From Enterococcus_G camelliae (GTDB lineage Bacteria; Bacillota; Bacilli; Lactobacillales; Enterococcaceae): DNA of 48,351 nucleotides. Position numbers and translations under genes: made by a program. The stretch is from the NCBI RefSeq assembly GCF_042685105.1, contig NZ_JBHUMO010000023.1, positions 1 to 48,351 of the forward strand, read 5' to 3'. Below the pieces are notes generated by a model that worked only from the letters and a program-made list of their open reading frames with translations, was not told the origin of the DNA and made no database searches. Of the stretch, positions 1 through 6,625 are shown piece by piece (the first letter of the stretch is position 1; every line of letters starts with the position of its first letter).

Positions 1-27
1 AAAAATGCTCTATCAAAATCAAACTAA

Positions 28-387
28 TCAAAGAATCATTTCAGGATGCAGCGCTGTGTAGTTTTTCTCTGCAATTTTATGTATAAAAGCCTTGCAAAAT
101 ACAACGTAGTCGGTAAACCCATGATTCTCGATCTCATAGCCTTTGGCAACCAAGTGGGGATTTACAGCTTTTAGTGGTTGATCTTGGTCAAAATCCTTTT
201 CGCCGGCTTCCGCAGATACCACCACTTCAATATCATCGGCTCGTTGTTTACTGGAATACAAATGATAACTACGACCAATCACCGTTGTATTCCGCCCATA
301 TCCTTCTGTTAAAATTTCACCTTCGCCGGCATAACTTATCTTTCCAAAGGTTTCGATCATATCTGGCACAACAAATTTCAATTCCAT
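28..387 (-). CDS. DUF961 (YdcP/Tn916 Orf22-Orf23 type) conjugative-element protein
   Basis: The 119-residue protein has the look of the DUF961 family: the N-terminal MELKFVVPDMIETFGKISYAG segment resembles the start of Tn916 Orf23 and Bacillus ICEBs1 YdcP. Family members sit at the head of the transfer module of Tn916-like conjugative elements, just before the FtsK-like coupling gene. Their biochemical role is not settled. The ATG at 387 follows a GAGGA ribosome binding site with eight bases between, so the start is firm. It is transcribed leftward, so the rest of a transfer module would lie beyond the left edge. A GC-rich hairpin precedes it. Family assignment is from recognition of the sequence, not from a search. 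Confidence 0.78.
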   Translation of the reverse strand: MELKFVVPDMIETFGKISYAGEGEILTEGYGRNTTVIGRSYHLYSSKQRADDIEVVVSAEAGEKDFDQDQPLKAVNPHLVAKGYEIENHGFTDYVVFCKAFIHKIAEKNYTALHPEMIL

Positions 388-420
388 ATTTTTTTCCTCT
401 TTTCATTGTTAGTTTTGGGT

Positions 421-460
421 ACAAAAATAGCGCGACCACTTTTTTAGGAGGCGGCCGCGC
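421..460 (-). terminator. GC-rich hairpin with T-run before DUF961 gene
   Basis: On the minus strand, arms GCGCGGCC (460-453) and GGTCGCGC (437-430) pair with one wobble around a loop of about 15 bases and are followed by TATTTTT. It is markedly more GC-rich than its surroundings and sits between the thioester-protein gene and the DUF961 gene. It could be an intrinsic terminator or an attenuator controlling entry into the transfer genes. A 57-codon reading frame (490 to 317) with a good AAGGTG ribosome binding site runs straight through it. Confidence 0.5.
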
Positions 461-499
461 GTATTGTTTTCTACTATTTACTTGTTTCATCTCATCACC

Positions 500-1018
500 T
501 TAGTTCCGACGATTCCAGAAATAATAGCCAGCTGTCGCAAAGATCAAAGTAACAACTGATGCACCACCTAACCGTTTTATAGAATGAAGAGTATAACCGT
601 TCACTTCCTCCCAAATCATTTTTTGTGCCACCATATTGGTGTCCATATCTGTTCCTGCCTTTTTCCAAAGAATGGAAACTAGCTTAGCTTTCTCAGACAT
701 TGAAGGTAATGGATTTTTTTCATAACCTGGAGTAACTTCTGTTGGAATACTAATACCTGGTTCAATACAAAATACTGTTTGTTTTGAACCATTATATTCT
801 GCATATAATGACGTAGTACGTTCTGAGAGTGTTCTACCATCATTAAAGGTTCCATCAACTTCATAAAGTTTACTTACGTCATAATGAATTGTTACCTCTT
901 GAGGATGAATAATCTCATCAGCAAGAACGGTCGAAGGTCCTATTAATCCACTAACTGTTTGACCTAACAAAGCTAAAGCCGCGAACAATCGTAAATTTTT
1001 AAATCTCGGCTTTTTCAT
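500..1018 (-). CDS. Internally deleted thioester-domain (TED) surface protein
   Basis: The 172-residue product starts with a secretion signal (KKPRFKNLR, hydrophobic stretch, probable cleavage after VLA at 33). A segment follows with both halves of the Cys-Gln thioester signature of Gram-positive adhesins: FCIEPG (Cys84) and AQKMIWEE (Gln132). Ten residues later the sequence jumps to a C-terminal membrane helix (about 150-168) and a WNRRN positive tail like that of LPXTG proteins, but no LPXTG motif is present; KRLGG stands where LPxTG would be. The family usually has hundreds more residues of stalk domains. The simplest reading is an in-frame deletion that removed the end of the TED, the stalk and the sorting motif. 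AAGGAG precedes the ATG at 1018. The protein would be membrane-tethered if made; function is doubtful. Confidence 0.72.
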   Translation of the reverse strand: MKKPRFKNLRLFAALALLGQTVSGLIGPSTVLADEIIHPQEVTIHYDVSKLYEVDGTFNDGRTLSERTTSLYAEYNGSKQTVFCIEPGISIPTEVTPGYEKNPLPSMSEKAKLVSILWKKAGTDMDTNMVAQKMIWEEVNGYTLHSIKRLGGASVVTLIFATAGYYFWNRRN

Positions 1019-1047
1019 AAAATAATTCTCCTTTCAAAATTGGATAT

Positions 1048-1078
1048 AAAAAAAGAGACATCCATTTATGAATGCCTC
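1048..1078 (-). terminator. Intrinsic terminator after the Xre-type regulator
   Basis: On the minus strand a nine-pair stem (GAGGCATTC with GGATGTCTC, two G-U wobbles) closes a seven-base loop and is followed directly by seven T. It lies between the regulator stop codon and the ribosome binding site of the thioester-protein gene, leaving almost no room for a separate promoter for the latter. It may therefore act as an attenuator. Confidence 0.62.
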
Positions 1079-1110
1079 AAATGTTTAAAACTATTCTTTT
1101 TCAATGCACA

Positions 1111-2022
1111 TCATATACCATATATCAAAAACTCCAAAGACACTTTCCCTATATAGGCATACTGAATGATGCGATTGGTATTCGGAATATCTTTTCCATT
1201 CTCGTATCTGTCCATCGACCATTTTGTAATAGGAGGTGAAAAAAACTTTCCAAAGTCTTCTCTTTCTATACGATAATCCCTTCGAATTTTCCTGAGTCTT
1301 AGTCCCATTCGAAACGAATCCAATTTTTCAAATTGGTTAATCTTATATCCACTTTTCAACATCTTACTAAAAGTATCTCCATATAAAATATAAGGGACAG
1401 TCACTTTACCCAAGTATGCTACATTTATCAATCTTTCAATATCAGGAATGCTCGTACCCTTTTCCCATCTATTCACAACATTCTTACCTGCTGGTCGAGT
1501 AAAATTCTTACCAAATTTTTCCAGTGTCTCACCTCGAATTTTTCGAATTTCTTGGATTCGCTTTCCCATCGCTATTTTATCGACGATAGGTAATTTAAAC
1601 GAATCTTCGTCTTGCTTTATATCCATCAAAATTTCTTTACCATAGTTAGAGAGAAACACAGCAATTTTTTGCTGAACATCCTTTGATGGCTTTCGACTAC
1701 CGCTCAATATACGACTCATCAAAGGTGCATCAATTCCAATCTTTTGTGCTAACTGCTTACTTGTTAAATTGTTCTTTTCTTTGAAAGACAACAATTGATT
1801 TACTGTAGATGTTACTAAGTCAGTTTGATTACCCAAAAGTGTATCTACATTGAAAATCTCACTTAAAACAGTGTCAATATTCTTCGAGATTTTTCTTATT
1901 CCCTTTTCGTACTTTACTAAAGAACTTTGTGATACACCTGCTAAATCAGCCACCTTCTTTTGAGATAGCTTGCGTTCTTTCCTTAAAATTTTAAGTAAGT
2001 CACCACTTATATTTTCAGGCAT
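1111..2022 (-). CDS. Transcriptional regulator with four tandem Xre-like HTH units
   Basis: The first possible ATG is at 2040, but the ATG at 2022 is preceded by AGGAGGTG at ideal distance, so a 303-residue protein is preferred. Residues about 8-58 form a clear Xre/Cro HTH (RKLSQKKVADLAGVSQSSL, KYEKG). Residues about 72-128 form a second (LTSKQLAQKIGIDAPLMSRI, SGSRKPS). Two further related units follow at about 152-215 and 240-303, sharing the pattern G-R-IR...FGK.F..P, WEKG or YENG, IP...R.I..AY.GKV and YG. Units three and four look like an internal duplication. The neighbourhood suggests control of a mobile element, as repressor or activator. The target is unknown. An AT-rich inverted repeat lies upstream. 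Confidence 0.8.
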   Translation of the reverse strand: MPENISGDLLKILRKERKLSQKKVADLAGVSQSSLVKYEKGIRKISKNIDTVLSEIFNVDTLLGNQTDLVTSTVNQLLSFKEKNNLTSKQLAQKIGIDAPLMSRILSGSRKPSKDVQQKIAVFLSNYGKEILMDIKQDEDSFKLPIVDKIAMGKRIQEIRKIRGETLEKFGKNFTRPAGKNVVNRWEKGTSIPDIERLINVAYLGKVTVPYILYGDTFSKMLKSGYKINQFEKLDSFRMGLRLRKIRRDYRIEREDFGKFFSPPITKWSMDRYENGKDIPNTNRIIQYAYIGKVSLEFLIYGI

Positions 2023-2081
2023 GAAAAAGCACCTCCTCATGAGATGCTTTCATCATATAATGACGGTTAAAAACCTTCACA

Positions 2082-2099
2082 GTTTAAATTTTTTTAAAC
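2082..2099. promoter_or_regulatory. Inverted repeat upstream of the four-HTH regulator
   Basis: GTTTAAA and TTTAAAC form a perfect seven-base inverted repeat around TTTT, 60 bases before the regulator start. Position and symmetry fit an autoregulatory operator, but the region is so AT-rich that chance is a real alternative. No clear lepA terminator was found between here and 2165. Confidence 0.3.
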
Positions 2100-2165
2100 A
2101 GGTAAATCACAATTTTTCCGCCACACAAAAAGATTGATTTAATAAACTTTTCAATTTAAAGCGTG

Positions 2166-4004
2166 CTATTTCTTTGGTTCGTCTTCATCCATTTTCAGAA
2201 CAGCCATGAAGGCTTCTTGTGGAACTTCTACGGAACCAATTTGTTTCATTCGTTTTTTTCCTTCTTTTTGTTTCTCTAATAGTTTTCGTTTCCGAGAAAC
2301 ATCGCCACCATAACATTTTGCTAATACATTTTTCCGTAAAGCTTTAATGTCAGAACGAGCCACAATTTTTTGTCCGATTGCTGCTTGGATTGGTACCTCA
2401 AATTGTTGGCGCGGGATCAGTTTCTTTAATTTTTCAACGATGGCTTTGCCACGCTCAAATGAAAATTCTTTATGGACAATGAAACTTAATGCATCCACTT
2501 TCTCAGTATTCAATAGAATGTCCATTTTTACAAGCTGGCTTGCACGATAACCAGACATTTCATAATCCAGTGAAGCATACCCTTTTGTACTTGATTTTAG
2601 TTTATCAAAGAAATCAAACACAATTTCAGACAATGGAATTTCATAAACGACATTGACTCGATAATCATCAAGATAGTCCATTGTGACAAAATCCCCACGC
2701 TTGCGTTGAGATAGCTCCATAACAGCACCCACGTACTCGTTTGGTACCATAATAGTGGCTTTTACATAAGGTTCTTCTACACTTTGGATGGATACAGGCT
2801 CTGGAAAATCAGCTGGGTTATCAACCATTACTTGGGTTCCGTCGGTCTTATTTACGTGATAAATAACAGAAGGTGCTGTTGTAATTAATTCAAGATTGAA
2901 CTCTCTTTCTAAGCGTTCTTGCACTACATCCATATGGAGCAATCCTAGGAACCCACAACGAAAGCCAAATCCCAATGCTTGCGATGTCTCTGGTTCAAAT
3001 TGCAAGGCAGCATCATTCAGTTGTAATTTTTCAAGTGCTTCCCGTAAATCATTGTAACGAGACGTATCGATTGGATACAGGCCACAATACACCATCGGAT
3101 TCATGTGGCGATAGCCTTCAAGTGCCTCAGTTGCAGGGTTATCGGCTAAGGTAATCGTATCACCTACTCGTGTGTCTTGGACAGTTTTAATAGCAGCAGT
3201 AATGTAACCTACATCCCCAACCATTAAATAGTCTCGTTTAATACTTTTCGGGGAAAAGACCCCTACCTCAGTCACTTCAAATGTTTTTCCATTGCTCATT
3301 AATTGAATACGATCGCCGGGTTTTACGACACCATCCATAATACGCACATTCAAAACAACTCCCCTGTACGCATCATAAATCGAATCAAAAATCAATGCTT
3401 TTAGAGGGGCTTCAATGTCACCTGTTGGTTCAGGAACATAAGTGACAATTTGCTCTAAAATTTCTTCGATGCCGATACCTGCTTTAGCACTAGCTAGAAC
3501 GGCTTCACTGGCATCAATACCAATGACGTCCTCAATTTCCTTGCGTACGCGTTCTGGATCAGCAGCAGGCAAATCAATTTTGTTAATTACTGGCAAGATT
3601 TCCAAATCATTGTCCAATGCCAAATACACATTAGCTAAAGTTTGGGCCTCAATTCCTTGCGCTGCATCAACTACTAAGATTGCACCTTCACAGGCCGCCA
3701 AACTGCGGGAAACTTCATACGTAAAATCGACATGTCCCGGAGTGTCAATTAAATGAAAAATGTAGGTATTGCCATCTTGCGCTGTATAGTTTAATTCGAC
3801 TGCATTTAATTTAATGGTAATGCCACGTTCACGTTCCAAATCCATCGAGTCAAGCAACTGGGCTTGCATTTCACGAGATGAAACGGTATTGGTTTGTTCG
3901 AGAATTCGGTCAGCTAATGTTGATTTTCCATGATCAATATGAGCAATAATCGAAAAATTTCGAATCATTTTTTGACGCTTCTTCATTTCTTCAACTGTAT
4001 GCAT
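2166..4004 (-). CDS. lepA: Elongation factor 4 (LepA, back-translocating GTPase)
   Basis: At 612 residues the protein has normal LepA length. It starts with the family hallmark IRNFSIIAHIDHGKSTLADR (G1 loop), followed by DTPGHVDF (G3) and NKIDLP (G4), an EF-G-like domain II, the LepA-specific C-terminal part (LGFGFRCGFLGLLHMDVVQE) and a basic KRKLLEKQKEGKKRMK tail. LepA is a ribosome-binding GTPase acting during translation initiation and elongation under stress. GAAGGAGT precedes the ATG. It is encoded alone, divergent from the acetyltransferase operon, and forms the chromosomal flank of the accessory element on its 3' side. Confidence 0.98.
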   Translation of the reverse strand: MHTVEEMKKRQKMIRNFSIIAHIDHGKSTLADRILEQTNTVSSREMQAQLLDSMDLERERGITIKLNAVELNYTAQDGNTYIFHLIDTPGHVDFTYEVSRSLAACEGAILVVDAAQGIEAQTLANVYLALDNDLEILPVINKIDLPAADPERVRKEIEDVIGIDASEAVLASAKAGIGIEEILEQIVTYVPEPTGDIEAPLKALIFDSIYDAYRGVVLNVRIMDGVVKPGDRIQLMSNGKTFEVTEVGVFSPKSIKRDYLMVGDVGYITAAIKTVQDTRVGDTITLADNPATEALEGYRHMNPMVYCGLYPIDTSRYNDLREALEKLQLNDAALQFEPETSQALGFGFRCGFLGLLHMDVVQERLEREFNLELITTAPSVIYHVNKTDGTQVMVDNPADFPEPVSIQSVEEPYVKATIMVPNEYVGAVMELSQRKRGDFVTMDYLDDYRVNVVYEIPLSEIVFDFFDKLKSSTKGYASLDYEMSGYRASQLVKMDILLNTEKVDALSFIVHKEFSFERGKAIVEKLKKLIPRQQFEVPIQAAIGQKIVARSDIKALRKNVLAKCYGGDVSRKRKLLEKQKEGKKRMKQIGSVEVPQEAFMAVLKMDEDEPKK

Positions 4005-4039
4005 AGGTACTCCTTCATTTCTTTTAATCAGCTTTTCTT

Positions 4040-4048
4040 ATTATACCA
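4040..4048 (-). promoter_or_regulatory. Probable lepA promoter (extended -10)
   Basis: The minus strand reads TTGGTATAAT, giving TGnTATAAT, an extended -10 element, 36 bases before the lepA start. No good -35 hexamer is visible at 16-18 bases, which is usual for extended -10 promoters. Confidence 0.5.
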
Positions 4049-4088
4049 ACGCATGCAACAGAATTAAAGGCTTTTCTATTCAACGAAC

Positions 4089-4117
4089 TAAACAATCGCT
4101 AAGATGTCTGTTATACT
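4089..4117 (+). promoter_or_regulatory. Probable promoter of the acetyltransferase operon
   Basis: TAAACA (4089-4094) and TATACT (4112-4117) are separated by 17 bases, 33 bases before the start codon. It is divergent from the lepA promoter. Confidence 0.5.
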
Positions 4118-4150
4118 TTGTCTATAAAATGAAGTATTGGAGTTGAAAGA

Positions 4151-5371
4151 ATGGAATTTGATTCAAGTCATCAACTAGAAATTCGACCAGTAGAAGAGAA
4201 AGATGTTGATCAATTCAATGAATTATTAAGTTACGTTTTCCAAATTACCGAAGCAGACATTGAAGAAAGCGGATTTGAAAACAAACGTGAGATGATTAAA
4301 TCAAAAAAACCAATTTTAGAATTATCAAAAGTGTTTGGTTGGTTTAATAAAGATCAGCTAGTTTCGCAGATTGCAATCTATCCGTGCAAAGTAAATATTC
4401 ATGGAACGATTTATGAAATGGGTGGAGTGACAGGTGTTGGTACCTATCCCGAATATGCAGGCCATGGATTGATGCAAGGCTTGATTCGTTTGGCTATGGA
4501 AAATATGCGTGCGGATCACCAATGGATTTCTTATCTTTATCCTTATAATATCCCTTATTACCGGCGCAAAGGTTGGGAGATTATGTCAGATAAAATCTCG
4601 TTTAAAATTCGTGATACACAGTTACCAAAATCAGTAGCGGTTCCAGGAATGGTTGAACGACAAGATGTCGACCATGAAGATGTCTACAAAGTCTACAACC
4701 AATTTGCAAAAGAGAATCATGGCGCATTGCAACGCTCCGCTTTCCACTGGGAGGAATATTGGCGTTATGAAAATGAAGATCAACGCACGGCTGCTATTTA
4801 CTACAATCGTGAAGGTCAACCAACCGGAGTAATGTTCTATTGGGTAGCTGAAGAAGTTTTTCATATCAAAGAGATGTTTTATTTAAATCAAGAAGCACGA
4901 AATGGCTTGTGGAATTTTGTTTCTGCTCACTTTTCAATGGTTTACTGGGTCAAAGGTGACATTTATAAGAATGAACCGCTTGCGTTTTTATTGGAAGATA
5001 GTCAGATTAAAGAAGAAATTGAACCTTATTACATGGCTCGAATTGTAGACGTTGAAGAATTTTTAAAGGCCTTCCCTTTTAAATCTTTTAGCCGCCCGTT
5101 TCATTTTCAGGTTCAAGATCCCATTGCAGAATGGAATAACGGCGTTTTTAGCTTAACTTTTGATGAAGCAACTCAACAAACATGTATCACAAGAGAGCCC
5201 ATTGGTAAAGCGGTCGCCATCGATATTCAGACACTCACTTGTTTGTTAATGAATTATCGCCGTGCTTCTTACCTTTCACGAATTGAACGATTGCATACAG
5301 ATAAAGAAACTTTGCGTACCTTGGAACGAATTATTCCAGATATGGAAGCATATTTCAGTGATTATTTCTAA
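4151..5371 (+). CDS. Eis-like GNAT N-acetyltransferase
   Basis: The 406-residue protein has the layout of the Eis family (enhanced intracellular survival type): an N-terminal GNAT domain with the acetyl-CoA loop GVTGVGTYPEYAGHGLMQGL near residues 96-115, a second GNAT-like domain, and a C-terminal sterol-carrier-like domain. The chain ends in Phe, as in Eis proteins, where the terminal carboxylate acts in catalysis. Known Eis enzymes acetylate aminoglycosides or protein lysines; the substrate here cannot be told. The ATG follows TTGGAG. It leads a three-gene plus-strand operon next to lepA, an arrangement I recall also from Enterococcus faecalis. Confidence 0.85.
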   Translation: MEFDSSHQLEIRPVEEKDVDQFNELLSYVFQITEADIEESGFENKREMIKSKKPILELSKVFGWFNKDQLVSQIAIYPCKVNIHGTIYEMGGVTGVGTYPEYAGHGLMQGLIRLAMENMRADHQWISYLYPYNIPYYRRKGWEIMSDKISFKIRDTQLPKSVAVPGMVERQDVDHEDVYKVYNQFAKENHGALQRSAFHWEEYWRYENEDQRTAAIYYNREGQPTGVMFYWVAEEVFHIKEMFYLNQEARNGLWNFVSAHFSMVYWVKGDIYKNEPLAFLLEDSQIKEEIEPYYMARIVDVEEFLKAFPFKSFSRPFHFQVQDPIAEWNNGVFSLTFDEATQQTCITREPIGKAVAIDIQTLTCLLMNYRRASYLSRIERLHTDKETLRTLERIIPDMEAYFSDYF

Positions 5372-5386
5372 ATAGGAGGAGTTCAG

Positions 5387-5875
5387 ATGCATCTTTATTT
5401 TGCTGCACCTTTGTTTTCAGAAAGTGAGTCTTTGTTTAATGCTCATCTCGCGCAAACCATTCGCGAACGCTATCCTCAGCATACTATTTACTTACCTCAA
5501 GAAAATGGAGACATCAATGACAAACAAGCGTACGCCGATAGCAAAATGATTGCATTAGCAGATACGGAGGAAGTGAAAAAAAGTCAGTTAATGATTGCCC
5601 TTTTGGATGGTTTGACGATTGACCCTGGTGTCGCTTCTGAGATTGGAATTGCTTATGCTTCCAACATTCCAATCATTGGACTGTACACAGATAGCCGTCA
5701 ACAAGGTGCAACCAATACCAAAAAAATAAACGCGCTAAAAACAATTGGGGAAAATCAATTTCATTACGTCAATCTCTACACGATTGGTTTAATTAAGTTA
5801 AATGGGGAAATTTTTCATTCAACCACAGAATTACTTGTTGGTCTGAAAAATTATTTAGAGGAGCGTGACCATTAG
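5387..5875 (+). CDS. Nucleoside 2-deoxyribosyltransferase
   Basis: The 162 residues match the nucleoside 2-deoxyribosyltransferase family in length and motifs: MHLYFAAPLFSESE at the N-terminus, LLDG around residue 74, and DPGVASEIGIAYA with Glu85 at the position of the catalytic nucleophile. The enzyme transfers deoxyribose between purine and pyrimidine bases in nucleoside salvage, in the cytoplasm. The start lies 15 bases after the acetyltransferase stop, with AGGAGG in the gap, so the two are co-transcribed. The C-terminal aromatic and Asn residues that bind the 5' hydroxyl were not identified with confidence. Confidence 0.87.
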   Translation: MHLYFAAPLFSESESLFNAHLAQTIRERYPQHTIYLPQENGDINDKQAYADSKMIALADTEEVKKSQLMIALLDGLTIDPGVASEIGIAYASNIPIIGLYTDSRQQGATNTKKINALKTIGENQFHYVNLYTIGLIKLNGEIFHSTTELLVGLKNYLEERDH

Positions 5876-5876
5876 C

Positions 5877-6563
5877 TTGTCAACTTATCAAAAAATAAGA
5901 CGAACTTTATTAGGCTTTGCAATCATTACGCTCTTTTTTACCATTCATGAATGGCTCACAACACCAGCTTCAGGTAAGATCGTTGTGATTGAGTGTCTGG
6001 CAGGAATTGCCTTGATTTTTGCTCCAGATGCCATTCGAAAAATAAGTCATTTTTATTTTCCGAAAGCAACCATCTATTTTTATTGGTTTTTCCTAGCTAT
6101 TTCTGTTTTTTTAGGTAGTTGTTTACACATGATGGATATCGTACCTTTCTGGGATAAAATTCTACATGGCACAAGCCCTATGTTACTTTCTATGATTGGT
6201 TATGGCATCATTACCAACGGTTTGCAAAATGTGTCAACAAAAAAAGTTCCTGTATGGGTATTTCTGCTATTTGGTTTTGGCTTCGCAGGAATTTGTGGTG
6301 TTTTTTGGGAATTTTGGGAATTTACTTGGGATACTATTGCCAATTTGAATTTGCAACGGTACCAAACACTCGCTGGAGTTCCTTATGTTGGTCGGGCAGC
6401 ACTGATGGATACAATGGGTGATTTAGCAGTGAATACCGTGGGTGCAAGCATTATCGCTATTTATTCTTATATTCAATCACGTGGTTCTGGTGAATACTTT
6501 TTAATTTATCGCATTGTGAAAAGTAAAAACGTAACACCAAAAGATGAAGATTATCGCGCTTAG
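5877..6563 (+). CDS. YjdF/DUF2238-like integral membrane protein
   Basis: About 228 residues with five or six membrane helices. The conserved block is HGTSPMLL, then GVFWEFWEFTWD, then GRAALMDTMGDLAVNTVGA, the H...G / WE..E...D / DT..DL..N..GA pattern of the DUF2238 (YjdF) family, whose function is unknown. The start is uncertain: GTG at 5865 lies one base after the AGGAG site and is too close, TTG at 5877 is 13 bases away and is listed, and ATT at 5871 has the best spacing (7) but is a very rare start. The gene nearly touches the deoxyribosyltransferase stop, so translational coupling is likely. It ends just before a strong bidirectional terminator. Confidence 0.78.
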   Translation: MSTYQKIRRTLLGFAIITLFFTIHEWLTTPASGKIVVIECLAGIALIFAPDAIRKISHFYFPKATIYFYWFFLAISVFLGSCLHMMDIVPFWDKILHGTSPMLLSMIGYGIITNGLQNVSTKKVPVWVFLLFGFGFAGICGVFWEFWEFTWDTIANLNLQRYQTLAGVPYVGRAALMDTMGDLAVNTVGASIIAIYSYIQSRGSGEYFLIYRIVKSKNVTPKDEDYRA

Positions 6564-6572
6564 CAAAAAATC

Positions 6573-6620
6573 AAAAAGAACGTCTGAATCGAGAACTACT
6601 TCGACTCAGACGTTCTTTTT
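6573..6620. terminator. Bidirectional terminator between yjdF-like gene and clpB
   Basis: AAAAAGAACGTCTGA (6573-6587) and TCAGACGTTCTTTTT (6606-6620) are perfect inverted copies around an 18-base centre. A-run and T-run at both ends make it work in both directions, serving the two convergent transcription units. Confidence 0.92.
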
Positions 6621-6625
6621 GTTTT

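Noticed and set aside
174..503. Plus-strand 109-residue frame opposite the DUF961 gene
   Set aside because: It is antisense to a well-supported gene, has no ribosome binding site and gives low-complexity sequence.
2023..2040. Regulator start at the ATG at 2040
   Set aside because: AGGAGG of the real ribosome binding site lies inside this extension, so translation must begin at 2022.
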